A stretch of 64,000 bases of DNA from Burkholderiaceae bacterium (GCA_024235855.1 JACKLN010000007.1:186001-250000); one strand, 5' to 3'. Positions 10,326-20,013 are shown, counted from the stretch's first letter. The notes: generated from the sequence alone by a model not told the origin. A program made the numbers and translations.

Positions 10326-11093
10326 TCAGTGCCGCAGCTTGTAGCCGCTGGCCAGCAACCGCAGCGCAATCGCCGCGACGACGGCGAAGGCCGCGGCCAC
10401 CCCGGCCAGGCTGAGCCACGGCGAGACGTCGCTGACGCCGAAGAAGCCGCGGCGGAAGCCGTCGATGATGTAGAAGAAGGGGTTCAGGTGACTCGCCGTC
10501 TGCCAGAAGTCGGGCAGCGAGTGCACCGAATAGAAGACGCCGGAGAGCATCGTCATCGGCATGATCAGGAAGTTCTGGAACGCGGCCATCTGGTCGAACT
10601 TCTCGGCCCACAGGCCGGCGATCAGGCCCAGGCTGCCCATGATGCCGGCGCCCAGCGCGCCGAAGGCGAGGATCCACCAGGGCTCGGCCAGGCGCAGCGG
10701 CACGAACCACACCGTGACCGCCAGCACGCCGGCACCCACGGCCAGGCCGCGCACCACCGAGGCCCCCACGTAGGCCACGAACCAGGCCCAGTGCGACAGC
10801 GGCGACACCAGCAGGAACACCAGGTTGCCGGTGACCTTGCTCTGGATCAGCGAGCTGGAGCTGTTGGCGAAGGCGTTCTGCAGCACGCTCATCATCACCA
10901 GCCCCGGGATCAGGAAGCTGGTGTAGGCCACGCCGGGGTAGACCTCCACCCGCCCTTCGAGCACGTGGCCGAAGATCAGCAGGTACAGCAGCGCCGTGAT
11001 CACCGGCGCGGCCACGGTCTGGAAGGCCACCTTCCAGAAGCGCAGGATCTCCTTGAGGAACAGCGTGCGCGCGCCCGCGAGCAACGTCGTCAT
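10326..11093 (-). CDS. ABC-2 type transporter permease (YadH-like)
   Basis: 255-residue inner-membrane permease with six hydrophobic segments and the ABC-2 signature region (LIPGLVMMSVLQNAFANSSS; GVFYSVHSLPDFWQTASHLN; PFFYIIDGFRRGFFG). It pairs with the ATPase encoded just upstream, whose stop it overlaps by 4 bases. The two form a YadG/YadH-type exporter. In many Burkholderiales this pair sits between the mla genes and the BolA-murA-his run, on the same strand; here both neighbours have been displaced. The substrate is unknown. Confidence 0.9.
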   Translation of the reverse strand: MTTLLAGARTLFLKEILRFWKVAFQTVAAPVITALLYLLIFGHVLEGRVEVYPGVAYTSFLIPGLVMMSVLQNAFANSSSSLIQSKVTGNLVFLLVSPLSHWAWFVAYVGASVVRGLAVGAGVLAVTVWFVPLRLAEPWWILAFGALGAGIMGSLGLIAGLWAEKFDQMAAFQNFLIMPMTMLSGVFYSVHSLPDFWQTASHLNPFFYIIDGFRRGFFGVSDVSPWLSLAGVAAAFAVVAAIALRLLASGYKLRH

Positions 11094-12013
11094 TGCTGCC
11101 CCTGCATGATCTCGAGGAACACGTCCTCCAGGTCGGCGCGGCCGATCTCGAGGTCTTCCACGCGCACACCCGCGGCACGCAGCCGGCCCAGCATGGTTTC
11201 CACCTCGGCCGCGTCGTGCGCCGTCACCTGCGCGATGCGGCCGGTCACGCGCGCCTGCGCCGCGATGTCGTCCGGCAGCGCGTCATCGGTCTTGAAGCGC
11301 AGCATGGTGCTGGCGGTGCCCGCCAGCAGGTTGGCGGTGCGGTCCAGCGCCACCACGCGCCCCTTCTTGAGCATGGCGATGCGGCTGCACAGCGCCTCGG
11401 CCTCTTCCAGGTAGTGCGTGGTCAGCAGCACGGTGTGGCCCTGCTTGTTCAGCTTGGCCACGAACTGCCACAGCGTCTGCCGCAGTTCCACGTCCACGCC
11501 CGCGGTGGGTTCGTCGAGCACGATCACCGGCGGCCGGTGCACCAGGGCCTGGGCCACCAGCACGCGGCGCTTCATGCCGCCGGAGAGCTGGCGCATGTTG
11601 GCGCCGGCCTTGTCGGCCAGGCCCAGGCCTTCGAGCAGTTCGTCGATCCAGGCGTCGTTGCCACGCACGCCGAAGTAGCCGCTCTGGATGCGCAGCGTCT
11701 CGCGCACGCTGAAGAAGGGGTCGAACACCAGCTCCTGGGGCACGATGCCCAGCGCATGGCGGGCGGCCACGTAGTCGGCGCGCACGTCGTGGCCCATCAC
11801 CGTGACCCGGCCCTGCGTGGCGTGGGCCAGGCCGGCCAGGATGGAGATCAGCGTGGTCTTGCCGGCGCCGTTGGGGCCCAGCAGACCGAAGAACTCGCCG
11901 GGTTCGATGTCGAAGCTCACGCCGTCGAGCGCCTGCAGGGGGCCGCGGGGGGTGGTGTAGACCTTGGAGACGGCGTCGAAGCGGACGGCTGGTGCGGAAG
12001 CGGGGGCGGGCAT
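11090..12013 (-). CDS. ABC transporter ATP-binding protein (YadG-like)
   Basis: 307-residue ATPase of an ABC-2 exporter. Walker A GPNGAGKTT, the signature LSGGMKRR, Walker B VIVLDEPTAGVD and the switch histidine in TTHYLEEAE are all present. The C-terminal extension after the nucleotide-binding domain is typical of YadG/CcmA-like exporters. I start it at MPAPASAPAVRFDAVSKVY because upstream codons run into the divergent TetR gene. A 55-base gap separates it from that TetR regulator, a common sign that the regulator controls the exporter, though this is inference. Confidence 0.93.
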   Translation of the reverse strand: MPAPASAPAVRFDAVSKVYTTPRGPLQALDGVSFDIEPGEFFGLLGPNGAGKTTLISILAGLAHATQGRVTVMGHDVRADYVAARHALGIVPQELVFDPFFSVRETLRIQSGYFGVRGNDAWIDELLEGLGLADKAGANMRQLSGGMKRRVLVAQALVHRPPVIVLDEPTAGVDVELRQTLWQFVAKLNKQGHTVLLTTHYLEEAEALCSRIAMLKKGRVVALDRTANLLAGTASTMLRFKTDDALPDDIAAQARVTGRIAQVTAHDAAEVETMLGRLRAAGVRVEDLEIGRADLEDVFLEIMQGQQ

Positions 12014-12068
12014 GAGGGGCGCGATTCTACGGAAGGCCCGCCGAGCCTGCCGGTGCCAGAATGGCCGC

Positions 12069-12728
12069 ATGCCGCCGAAGAAGCCGCCGCGCCGCACCGC
12101 CGAACGCATCCTGGAGGTGACGCTGACGCTGTTCAACCGCTTCGGCGAGCCCAACGTCAGCACCACGCTGATCTCGGCCGAGCTGAACATCAGCCCCGGC
12201 AACCTGTACTACCACTACCCGGCCAAGGACGAGCTGGTCAACTCGCTGTTCGCGCGCTACGAGTCAGCGCTGGACGAACTGCTGCAGGCCGCGGAATCGG
12301 TGGCCAACGTGGAGGACGCCTGGCTGTTCTTCCACATGCTCTTCGAGCTGATCTGGCAGTACCGCTTCCTCTACCGCGACCTCAACGACCTGCTCAGCAA
12401 GAACCGGCGGCTGGAGACACACTTCCAGCGCCGGCTGCAGCAGAAGGTGCGTGCCGTGCGCCAGGTGATCGACGGCCTCTCGCACCACGCCGCGGTGCAG
12501 ATCGACGCCGACGCCGCCGGCCCGGCCGCCGAGGCCATGGTGGTGGTGCTGACCTACTGGCTGAGCTACGAGTACGTGCGCGACCCGCGCAATGCGCTCG
12601 AGCCCGAGAGCGCCGGCGCGGCGCTGGGCCGCGGCGCCTGGCACGTGCTGAGCCTGCTGCACCCGTACCTGGACCCCGGCTCGCGCGCGCACCTGCGTGC
12701 ACTGGCCGACCCCTACATCGGCAACTGA
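12069..12728 (+). CDS. TetR/AcrR family transcriptional regulator
   Basis: 219-residue repressor-type regulator. The N-terminal HTH (RTAERILEVTLTLFNRFGEP, ISAELNISPGNLYYHYPAKD) is a canonical TetR DNA-binding domain. The remaining 150 residues form the helical ligand domain and give no ligand hint. Start chosen at MPPKKPPRRTAERI. It is divergent from the ABC-2 ATPase and lies 22 bases upstream of the TPR-like gene, so it could regulate either. Confidence 0.92.
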   Translation: MPPKKPPRRTAERILEVTLTLFNRFGEPNVSTTLISAELNISPGNLYYHYPAKDELVNSLFARYESALDELLQAAESVANVEDAWLFFHMLFELIWQYRFLYRDLNDLLSKNRRLETHFQRRLQQKVRAVRQVIDGLSHHAAVQIDADAAGPAAEAMVVVLTYWLSYEYVRDPRNALEPESAGAALGRGAWHVLSLLHPYLDPGSRAHLRALADPYIGN

Positions 12729-12750
12729 CATTCACCGAGGAGACCCCGCC

Positions 12751-13524
12751 ATGGCCAAGTGGACCGCCTTTCCGTACAAGGACAAGTCCTACACCTACGA
12801 CACCGCCGCGCTGAAGAAGCAGTGGGCGCGGCTGCACGCCGGCGACGCCGAGCCCTGGCCCAAGGACGAGGCGGTGCAGGCCGCGTGGGCGCTGTTCCAT
12901 GCCGGCGAGTTCCAGAAGGCCTTCGAGGCCGGGCTCGCCGCCGGCGGTGCCGGCATCACGGTGGCGAACAAGGCGCAGTGCATCTACGCCAACTACCTGG
13001 AGAAGAGCGAGAAGGCGCGACTGGCGATGTTCCTGGAGGCGTCGGAACGCGCCGAGGCGCAGCAGGCCACCGAACCCAAGAACCCCAACGCCCACTACTG
13101 GCAGGCCTACGCCCTGGGCCGCTACAGCCAGGGCATCAGCGTCGCCAAGGCGCTGGCGCAGGGCCTGGGCGGCAAGGTCAAGACCGCGCTGGAGACGACG
13201 ATCGCGCTCGCGCCCAAGCATGCCGACGCCCACATCGCGCTGGGCTCGTTCCACGCCGAGGTCATCGACAAGGTGGGCAAGCTGCTGGGCCGCACCCAGG
13301 GCGCCGACACCGCCACCGGCCTGAAGATGTTCCAGCAGGCCATCAAGCTCAACCCGGGCAGCGCCATCGCGATGATCGAGTACGCCAACGGCCTGGTCAT
13401 GCTGGAAGGCGAGAAGAAGATGAAGGACGCGGAGAAGCTCTACGCCGACGCCGCCGCCTGCACGCCGATGGACGCGATGGAGCGGCTGGACGTGGAGATG
13501 GCCAAGGCCGAGCTGGAAGACTGA
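12751..13524 (+). CDS. TPR-like repeat protein of unknown function
   Basis: 257 residues, cytoplasmic, no signal peptide. Helical pairs with TPR character appear at about residues 45-75 (AVQAAWALFHAGEFQKAFEA), 150-170 and 180-225 (FQQAIKLNPGSAIAMIEYAN), including the LNP turn typical of TPRs. Such folds bind peptides or partner proteins. A GAGGAG ribosome-binding site lies just before the ATG at 12751. It follows the TetR gene by 22 bases and precedes the flavoprotein by 7, so all three may form one rightward operon. No specific role is visible. Confidence 0.75.
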   Translation: MAKWTAFPYKDKSYTYDTAALKKQWARLHAGDAEPWPKDEAVQAAWALFHAGEFQKAFEAGLAAGGAGITVANKAQCIYANYLEKSEKARLAMFLEASERAEAQQATEPKNPNAHYWQAYALGRYSQGISVAKALAQGLGGKVKTALETTIALAPKHADAHIALGSFHAEVIDKVGKLLGRTQGADTATGLKMFQQAIKLNPGSAIAMIEYANGLVMLEGEKKMKDAEKLYADAAACTPMDAMERLDVEMAKAELED

Positions 13525-13531
13525 GCGCCTG

Positions 13532-14644
13532 GTGGCCGACGTCCTGATCGTCGGCGCCGGCCCGGCCGGGCTGGCCGTGGGCGGCGCGCTGGCGATGGCG
13601 GGCCGGCCGTCGGTGCTGTTCGAGCGCGGCGTCTCGGCCGGCACCGCCTGGCACCACCACTACGCGCGGCTGCACCTGCACACGGTCAAGGAACTGTCCG
13701 CGCTGCCCGGCCTGCCCTTCCCGCCCGACGCGCCGCGCTACGTGCCGCGCCAGGGCGTGGCCGACTACCTCGCGGCCTACGCCGCGCACCATCGGCTGGA
13801 TTTGCGCTGTGGCCAGGCCGTGACCCGCATCGTGCGCGACGGTGCCAACTGGCGGCTGCACACGGCCGACGGCACGGCGCATCGCTCCCACGCCGTGGTG
13901 CTGGCCACCGGTGCCAACGCGACACCGGTGCGGCCGGAACTGCCGGGCGAGACCGGGTTTGGCGGCCGCATCCTGCACAGCCACGCCTACCGAGACGCGT
14001 CGCCCTTCGCCGGCCAGCGCGTGCTGGTCGTGGGCATGGGCAACACCGGCGCCGAGATCGCGCTCGACCTGGCCGAGGCAGGCGTGGCCACCACGGTCTC
14101 GGTGCGCTCGCCGATCAACGTGGTCAAACGCGACGTGCTCGGCCGGCCGACCCAGCGTACCGCGATGCTGCTGGCGAAACTGCCGCCGGCCTGGGGCGAC
14201 CGGCTGGGCGTGTGGCTGCGCGACCTGACCGTGGGCGACCTGACGCCGCTGGGCCTGCGCACGCCGGCCCTCTCGCCACTGCGCCAACTGCGCGAGACGG
14301 GGCGCACGCCGGTGATCGACCTGGGCACGCTGGACCTGATCCGCGCCGGGCGCATCGCCGTGCGGCCGGGCATCCGGACCCTCACACCGACCCGGGTGCA
14401 GTTCACCGACGGCCGGGAGGAAGCCTTCGACACCCTGGTGCTGGCCACCGGCTACCGGCCGGCGTTGCAGGCGCTGTTCCCCGACCTGGCCCTGCCGGTG
14501 GACGCGCGCGGGCTGCCGCGCGAGGTCGTGGGCACGGGCGACGCCGCCGGTTTGTACTTCGTCGGCTTCGAGCTGACGCGTCCCGGTGGCCTGCTCAACA
14601 CCATCGCCGACCAGGCGCGCACGGTGGCCCGTGCACTGTCCTGA
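13532..14644 (+). CDS. FAD/NAD(P)H-dependent oxidoreductase, flavin-monooxygenase-like
   Basis: 370 residues with two dinucleotide-binding Rossmann motifs: DVLIVGAGPAGLAVGGALAM at the N-terminus for FAD and RVLVVGMGNTGAEIALDLAE near residue 165 for NAD(P)H. An ATG motif (VVLATGANATPV) and a late TLVLATGYRPAL motif match the class B flavoprotein monooxygenase/YUCCA-like family. The substrate is unknown. The GTG start at 13532 directly precedes the FAD motif, with 7 bases from the upstream stop. Its TGA stop abuts the stop of the converging iorB gene with no space between them (TGATCA at 14642-14647). Confidence 0.86.
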   Translation: MADVLIVGAGPAGLAVGGALAMAGRPSVLFERGVSAGTAWHHHYARLHLHTVKELSALPGLPFPPDAPRYVPRQGVADYLAAYAAHHRLDLRCGQAVTRIVRDGANWRLHTADGTAHRSHAVVLATGANATPVRPELPGETGFGGRILHSHAYRDASPFAGQRVLVVGMGNTGAEIALDLAEAGVATTVSVRSPINVVKRDVLGRPTQRTAMLLAKLPPAWGDRLGVWLRDLTVGDLTPLGLRTPALSPLRQLRETGRTPVIDLGTLDLIRAGRIAVRPGIRTLTPTRVQFTDGREEAFDTLVLATGYRPALQALFPDLALPVDARGLPREVVGTGDAAGLYFVGFELTRPGGLLNTIADQARTVARALS

Positions 14645-16141
14645 TCAGCGTGCAGGTACCGGCTTGCGCCGGTAGAAGCGCACCGGCTGCTCGCGCGGCG
14701 GCCGCGGCGGCGCGCCATGGGCGGCCAGGGTGGCGTCCAGCGCGCGACCGGCGTCGTCGGCCAGTGCGGCTTCGCGCGCGGCACGCACGGTGGCGGCATC
14801 GCGGGTGGCCAGCACGTCCACGATGTGCAGCAGGCTGGCCTGGCCGCGTTCGTTCGTGCTGCCGTAGCCCTTGATCAGGCGGCCGCACAGCGCCAGTTCC
14901 AGGCCCAGCGCCGGGTCGCGCTGCGCACCGGCGTGCACCGCGGCCAGCCAGCGCTCGATCAGCGCCTGCTCGCGCGCGAAGCGCTGGCCGCGGCGACGCC
15001 AGCCCTTGAGCCCGGCGACGAAGCGCAGCGCCAGCGCACCGGCCAGCGTGTGCGTGCCCACCTTCAGCGGCAGCGCCCAGGGGTCGCGGCCGGCCGCCAC
15101 GCGCCGGCGGTCCCAGGCCTGCAGCCGGGCGGCCAGGCGCTCGGGCAGCAGCGCGGCGAACTCGGACACGCCGGGCTTGAAGTGGTCGTAGAGCTTGACG
15201 ATCTCGTCATCGCCGGCCTTGACCTCGCGCCGCACGCGCGCCTGGCGGCTGGCGGCCAGCTTGAGCGCGGCCACGCGCACGATGTCGTCGAAAGCCATCC
15301 ACAGCGCCAGCCAGCGCGCCAGTTCCTGCTGCACCGCCGGCCAGGCGGCGAAGCGGTCCAGGCGCCCGTCGTACAGCCGCGCATAGGCCTCGTCCTGGTA
15401 GCTGGCCACACGGGCGCGGCCCAGGGCGCGCAGGTCGGGCGGCGGCGCCGGCTGCAGTGCGGCTTCCACGGCGGCGCGCTGCTCGCGCTGGCGCGTCACG
15501 GCGTCGAAGGCCAGCGCAAAGCCGCGCAGGCTGGGCTCCACGCCCTTGCCGCCGGCGCGGATCGTCTCCTCGTACACGCTGCGGGCGAAGGGGAGCACGC
15601 CGCTGGCGGCGATGGCGCCCAGCATCACGGCGCTGATCACGGTGCCGGCCTGCTGCGCCAGCGCCGCCAGGTCCAGCAGCTCCGCCTGCTTCGCGTGGCG
15701 CTGCAGCGCGGCCACCAGCGCGCCGGTGTCGGCGCGGCCGTCGGTGGGCTGCATCTTCTCGGCCGTGGTCAGCGTGCGCGCGGTGGAACTGATCACCACG
15801 GTGCGGTCGGCGCTGACCATGCCGTTCGCGACCTGGCGCGCCGTCTCCAGCAACTCCGACGACACCAGCAGGTCCACGCCGCCGGGCACCGGGTTGAGGC
15901 TGAAGACCGGGCGCCGTCCCGGGTGCGTACCGACCGGCTCGGGCCAGACCTCAATGTAGTACGTGGTGGCGCCGGTGCGCTGCGCCACACCGGGCACCGA
16001 GGTGCTCTGCGCCGCATGGCCGGCGCGCACCGCGGCGCCGTACAGCCACTCGGCGAGCACACCGCCACCTTCGCCGCCGAGGGCGCAGATCAGGACGCAG
16101 GTGGGGCGCTGCACGGTCGCCGTCGTCGCGTTCGGGTTCAT
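14645..16141 (-). CDS. iorB: Indolepyruvate oxidoreductase beta subunit family protein
   Basis: 498-residue partner of the TPP subunit IorA. The N-terminal 200 residues form the gamma-type 2-oxoacid:ferredoxin oxidoreductase domain (LICALGGEGGGVLAEWLYGA, QSTSVPGVAQRTGATTYYI). The C-terminal 300 residues are an extra helical domain absent from short archaeal IorB proteins but common in proteobacterial ones. The enzyme oxidatively decarboxylates aryl pyruvates to aryl-acetyl-CoA in aromatic amino-acid catabolism. I start at MNPNATTAT because its ATG overlaps the iorA stop by 4 bases; the longer reading is out of frame with iorA. Confidence 0.9.
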   Translation of the reverse strand: MNPNATTATVQRPTCVLICALGGEGGGVLAEWLYGAAVRAGHAAQSTSVPGVAQRTGATTYYIEVWPEPVGTHPGRRPVFSLNPVPGGVDLLVSSELLETARQVANGMVSADRTVVISSTARTLTTAEKMQPTDGRADTGALVAALQRHAKQAELLDLAALAQQAGTVISAVMLGAIAASGVLPFARSVYEETIRAGGKGVEPSLRGFALAFDAVTRQREQRAAVEAALQPAPPPDLRALGRARVASYQDEAYARLYDGRLDRFAAWPAVQQELARWLALWMAFDDIVRVAALKLAASRQARVRREVKAGDDEIVKLYDHFKPGVSEFAALLPERLAARLQAWDRRRVAAGRDPWALPLKVGTHTLAGALALRFVAGLKGWRRRGQRFAREQALIERWLAAVHAGAQRDPALGLELALCGRLIKGYGSTNERGQASLLHIVDVLATRDAATVRAAREAALADDAGRALDATLAAHGAPPRPPREQPVRFYRRKPVPAR

Positions 16142-18300
16142 GCCACCTCCTGCGGCCGGATCCAGCCGGTCAGCGTCTCGCGCAGCCGGGCCATGAAACG
16201 CTCCCAGCCGCCGGCGTTCTTCACCACCTCGGCGCGGTAGAAACTCGGGCACAGCGTGGCCGCATGCGCGTTGGCGCCGCACAGGCCGCAGCCCACGCAG
16301 CCGTCGATCACGGTCGCCACCGGGTCCACACGCAGCGGATCGGGGTTGTCCTTGACGGTCAGCGTGGGGCAGCCCGACAGGCGGATGCAGGCGTGGTCGC
16401 CGGTGCACACGTCCTCGTCGACGCCGTACTTCACGCGCTCCACGCGCTCGCCCCGTTTCAGGCGGCCGGCGACGAAGGGCTTGAGCCGGCGCTGGCGCTC
16501 CAGCTGGCACTCACCCTCGGCGACGATGACCTTCAGGCCGGCGAAGTCGGTGGTCAGCGCCTCCTCCACGGTGCGCCGCATCGCATCGACCTCATAGGTG
16601 TGCACGGTGCGCAGCCACTGCACGCCCATGCCTTGCAGCGTCTGCTCGATGGTCTGGTTCTTGTGCGCCAGGCTCTGGTGCACGGCCGCGTGGCGCTCGG
16701 CCTCGGCCTTGGCCTCGTCGTCGGGCGTGCTGATGATGTCCTGCGTGCCGGTGGCCGAGGTGTAGCCGTTCTTCATGATCATCAGCACCGCGTCGTCGCC
16801 GTTGAACAGCGCCGCCTGCACGCCGGTGAGCAGGCCGTTGTGCCAGAAGCCGCCGTCACCCATGATGGCCAGCGTGCGCTGCGCCATCAGCGGGCCCACG
16901 CCGGCGCGGCTGGCCAGGCTCATGCCGTAGCCGAGGATGGAGTGGCCGGAATTGAAGGGCTCGAACGTGCCGAAGGCATGGCAGCCGATGTCGGCCGCCA
17001 CGTGCACACGGCCCACCTCCTGCTGCGCCAGCTTGAGCGCGCTGAACACCGGGCGTTCCGGGCAGCCGATGCAGAAGCCCGGCGGACGTGGGGGCAGTGA
17101 CGTGACCGGCACGTCGGCCCGGCGCGCCGCGTTCGCGGCCAGCCAGGCCTTCGCCGCGGCCAGGTCCACCTGCGGCAGGTGGCGCTCACCAAAGGCGATC
17201 AGGCCCTGCACCAGGGTCTCGACGTTGTATTCGCCGGCCGGTGGCATCAGGTCCTTGCCGTGCACCGCGGCGTTCAGGTCCTGCCGGCGCAGGGCCTGGA
17301 TCACGTCCTTCTCGATGAACTCCGGCGTGCCTTCCTCCAGCACCAGCAGCGCGCGCTTGCCAGTGGCGAAGGCGCCGATGGACTTCGGCGCCAGCGGGTA
17401 GACGACGTTGAGCACGTGGATGGGCAGGCGGCTGCCGCCGAAGGCATCGGCCAGGCCCACCGTCTGCAGCGCGCGCTGCAGGGCGTTGAAGAGGCCGCCC
17501 TGCACGATCAGGCCGACGTCGGACAGGTCGCCGTCGAAGGTCTCGTTGAGCCCGTGCTGCTCGATGTAGGCCTGCGCCGCCGGGATGCGCTGCTCCACCT
17601 TCAGCTTCTCGTGGCGGAAGGTCACCGGCGGGTGCGCCAGCTTGCCGTAGTCGAAGGGCGCCGGCTCGTCGATCCAGGCGTGCGTGCCGTGCCGAGGCGC
17701 CACGTTGTCCTGCGCCTCGAAGCTGCCGCGCACGTGGCAGGCGCGGATGCGCAGGCCCAGCATCGCCGGCATGTGGCTGGCCTCGCTGAGCGCGAAGGCG
17801 TGCTGCACGCAGTTCACCATCGTCGGCAGGTCGGGCCGCGGGTCGAACAGCGCCATCGTGCTCTTCATCGCGAAGGCGTGCGTGCGCTCCTGGATCACGC
17901 TGGCCCCTTCGCCGGTGTCCTCGCCGACGACGATCAGCGTGCCGCCGGTCACACCCGGCGAGGCCAGGTTGCTCAGCGCGTCGGCGGCCACGTTGGTGCC
18001 GACGATGCTCTTCCACGTGACGCAGCCGCGGACCGGGTAGTGCAGGCTGGCCCCCAGCATGGCCGCGGCCGAGGCCTCGTTGGAGCAGGCCTCCACGTGC
18101 ACGCCCAGCGTGTCCACATAGGGCTTGGCCTGCACCATCACGTCCAGCAGGTGCGACACCGGCGCGCCCTGGTAGCCGCCGATGTAGGCCACGCCCGACT
18201 GCAGCAGCGCCTTGGTGATGGCCAGGATGCCCTCGCCATGAAAGGTCTGCCCGGCGCCGAGCTGCAGCTGCCTGATCTGTTCGGTGAACTGGACTTCCAT
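16138..18300 (-). CDS. iorA: Indolepyruvate ferredoxin oxidoreductase alpha subunit
   Basis: 720-residue TPP enzyme subunit. The N-terminal pyrimidine domain contains GYQGAPVSHLLDVMVQA and VEACSNEASAAAMLGAS. The TPP-binding domain has FCIGCPERPVFSALK and MGDGGFWHNGL. Two C-terminal ferredoxin-like cysteine clusters (CTGDHACIRLSGCP and DGCVGCGLCGANAHAATLCP) should ligate 4Fe-4S centres. Start chosen at MEVQFTEQIRQ; a longer reading would run back through the LysR gene. It is divergent from a LysR regulator 88 bases away, which is its most likely controller. Confidence 0.94.
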   Translation of the reverse strand: MEVQFTEQIRQLQLGAGQTFHGEGILAITKALLQSGVAYIGGYQGAPVSHLLDVMVQAKPYVDTLGVHVEACSNEASAAAMLGASLHYPVRGCVTWKSIVGTNVAADALSNLASPGVTGGTLIVVGEDTGEGASVIQERTHAFAMKSTMALFDPRPDLPTMVNCVQHAFALSEASHMPAMLGLRIRACHVRGSFEAQDNVAPRHGTHAWIDEPAPFDYGKLAHPPVTFRHEKLKVEQRIPAAQAYIEQHGLNETFDGDLSDVGLIVQGGLFNALQRALQTVGLADAFGGSRLPIHVLNVVYPLAPKSIGAFATGKRALLVLEEGTPEFIEKDVIQALRRQDLNAAVHGKDLMPPAGEYNVETLVQGLIAFGERHLPQVDLAAAKAWLAANAARRADVPVTSLPPRPPGFCIGCPERPVFSALKLAQQEVGRVHVAADIGCHAFGTFEPFNSGHSILGYGMSLASRAGVGPLMAQRTLAIMGDGGFWHNGLLTGVQAALFNGDDAVLMIMKNGYTSATGTQDIISTPDDEAKAEAERHAAVHQSLAHKNQTIEQTLQGMGVQWLRTVHTYEVDAMRRTVEEALTTDFAGLKVIVAEGECQLERQRRLKPFVAGRLKRGERVERVKYGVDEDVCTGDHACIRLSGCPTLTVKDNPDPLRVDPVATVIDGCVGCGLCGANAHAATLCPSFYRAEVVKNAGGWERFMARLRETLTGWIRPQEVA

Positions 18301-18388
18301 GGCCGCGGTCTCTTCGATGACCCGATGCACTCTAGGCAGCGCGACGGCCCGCGTCCATGCCGCCACCTTTGCATCTACCATGCACAGC

Positions 18389-19285
18389 ATGAATGTCGGT
18401 GACATCGACCTGAACCTGCTGCATGTCTTTGCGGCGGTGCACCAGACCGGCAGCGTCAGCCGAGCCGCCGAGCGGCTGGGCCTGTCACAGCCCGCCGCCA
18501 GCCACGCGCTGACCCGGCTGCGCCTGCTGCTGCACGACCCGCTGTTCGTCCGCGCGCCGGGCGGCGTGCGACCCACGCCGCGCGCCGAACGGCTGGCACC
18601 CCAGGTGGTGGCGGCGCTGCAGCTGCTGGACGCGGCACTGCAGGAAGGTGACGGCTTCGACGCCGCCAAGGCACGTCGCCGATTCGTGCTGCACATGAGC
18701 GACATCGGCGCCGACGAGTTCCTGCCGCTGCTGCTGCGCGACCTCGCGCGGGAGGCGCCAGGCGTGACGCTGGAGGTGGTGCAGCTGCCGGCCGACGCCA
18801 TCGGCCCGGCGCTGGAGCAGGGCCGGCTCGACCTGGCCTTCGGCTACCTGCCGGCGCTGGCAGGTCGCGAACAGGCCGTGCTGCTGAGCGAGCACTACGT
18901 GCTGTTGCTGCGCCGCGGCCATCCGCTGGCGCGCGCGCTGCGGGGCCAGCAGGCCAAGCAGGCGCTGCAGACGCTGGAGTTCGTGGTCGTGCACAGCCAC
19001 GCGGTGCCGGCGCATGCGCTGCAGCAACTGGGGCTGGCGTCGCGGATCCGCCTGACGTTGCCGCACTTCATGGTCGTGCCGCCCATCCTGGAGGCCACCG
19101 ACCTCGCGCTGGTGCTGCCGTCGCGCCCGGCGGCGCGCTTTGCCGCGCGCCACGCACTGCAGGTGGTGGACGCCGACCTGGGCCTGAAGCCCTTCCCCGT
19201 GGCCATGCACTGGCACTGGCGGCACACGGCCGACCCCGGCCACCGCTGGCTGCGCGAGCGCGCGCTCGCGATGCGCCTGGCCTGA
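18389..19285 (+). CDS. LysR family transcriptional regulator, likely controlling iorAB
   Basis: 298 residues. The N-terminal winged HTH reads LNLLHVFAAVHQTGSVSRAA ERLGLSQPAASHALTRL, the hallmark of LysR proteins, followed by a two-lobe substrate-binding-type effector domain. An ATG three codons upstream (18380) is also possible. The divergent arrangement with iorA across an 88-base gap is the classic LysR regulator-target layout, so an aromatic-keto-acid-type coinducer is a reasonable guess but not shown by sequence. Confidence 0.93.
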   Translation: MNVGDIDLNLLHVFAAVHQTGSVSRAAERLGLSQPAASHALTRLRLLLHDPLFVRAPGGVRPTPRAERLAPQVVAALQLLDAALQEGDGFDAAKARRRFVLHMSDIGADEFLPLLLRDLAREAPGVTLEVVQLPADAIGPALEQGRLDLAFGYLPALAGREQAVLLSEHYVLLLRRGHPLARALRGQQAKQALQTLEFVVVHSHAVPAHALQQLGLASRIRLTLPHFMVVPPILEATDLALVLPSRPAARFAARHALQVVDADLGLKPFPVAMHWHWRHTADPGHRWLRERALAMRLA

Positions 19286-19300
19286 CCGCCCCGCTGCGGC

Positions 19301-19912
19301 TCAGCGCGCGCGCCGGCGGCGGGCCGCCACGCCGGCCGTTGCCGCCAGGCCGGCACCCCACAGTGCCCAGGTGCCGGGTTCCGGCACCGCCGCGATGCGG
19401 GTCACGAAGTACGACTCGCCATCCGGCACGAAGGTGGCACTGTCCCAGATGAACGCCGCCCCGGCGGACACACCGGGCCTGGTCCCCCATGGCGACGCGC
19501 CATTGAGGCCGACGACGTGCGCCGGCCCGCCACTGGCGAACCCGGTGGTGCTGGCCGTCCAGTGCGTGGCGTCGGTCGACAGCGTGGTCGCACCGTTGGC
19601 GAAGGTGAAACCGGTGCCGCCGAGGCTGAAGTCGCCGATCAGCATCGCCATGCCGCCAAAGCTGTTGCGCACCGAGACCAGCAGGTAGTGGTCCTGCCCC
19701 GGGGCCAGTGCCACGTCGGCGAAGCTGGCCATGGTCTGCCAGGTCGTGGCCTTGTCGACGATGACCTCACCGGCCTCGGCCACGAGGTCGGTGGAGAGGT
19801 AGACGGTGGCGAAATCGTCGGCGGTGAACACGCCCTGCAGGCTGGCGGCCGGGGCGGCGCCGCAGGCGCACAGCACGGCGGCGGCCACGAAGGCATCGGG
19901 ACGGAAGGTCAT
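19301..19912 (-). CDS. PEP-CTERM sorting domain protein
   Basis: 203-residue secreted protein. After a signal peptide (FVAAAVLCACGAAPAAS) comes a beta-rich domain of about 150 residues of unknown function. The C-terminus VPEPGTWALWGAGLAATAGV followed by RRRRAR is a textbook PEP-CTERM tripartite signal: motif, transmembrane helix, basic tail. Exosortase should cleave it there and attach or release the protein at the cell surface. The polysaccharide locus at 44.8-64 kb carries exosortase-A-associated genes, so the sorting system probably exists in this organism. Start chosen at MTFRPDAF, which places the signal peptide at the N-terminus. Confidence 0.9.
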   Translation of the reverse strand: MTFRPDAFVAAAVLCACGAAPAASLQGVFTADDFATVYLSTDLVAEAGEVIVDKATTWQTMASFADVALAPGQDHYLLVSVRNSFGGMAMLIGDFSLGGTGFTFANGATTLSTDATHWTASTTGFASGGPAHVVGLNGASPWGTRPGVSAGAAFIWDSATFVPDGESYFVTRIAAVPEPGTWALWGAGLAATAGVAARRRRAR

Positions 19913-20013
19913 GGCAGGTCCTGGTCTGGCGGGTGAGTCGGGCCCATCGGGCATCCCGCCCCACACGGCCGGGCCGTGGGTCAGCGAGACCGGCACAGTC
20001 TGGCGCCGCCGGC

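Noticed and set aside
10316..10336. Small GCGGC/GCCGC hairpin between the secreted protein and the ABC-2 permease as terminator
   Set aside because: Stem of 5 bp only, no T-run, and it lies within the permease stop region; too weak to annotate.
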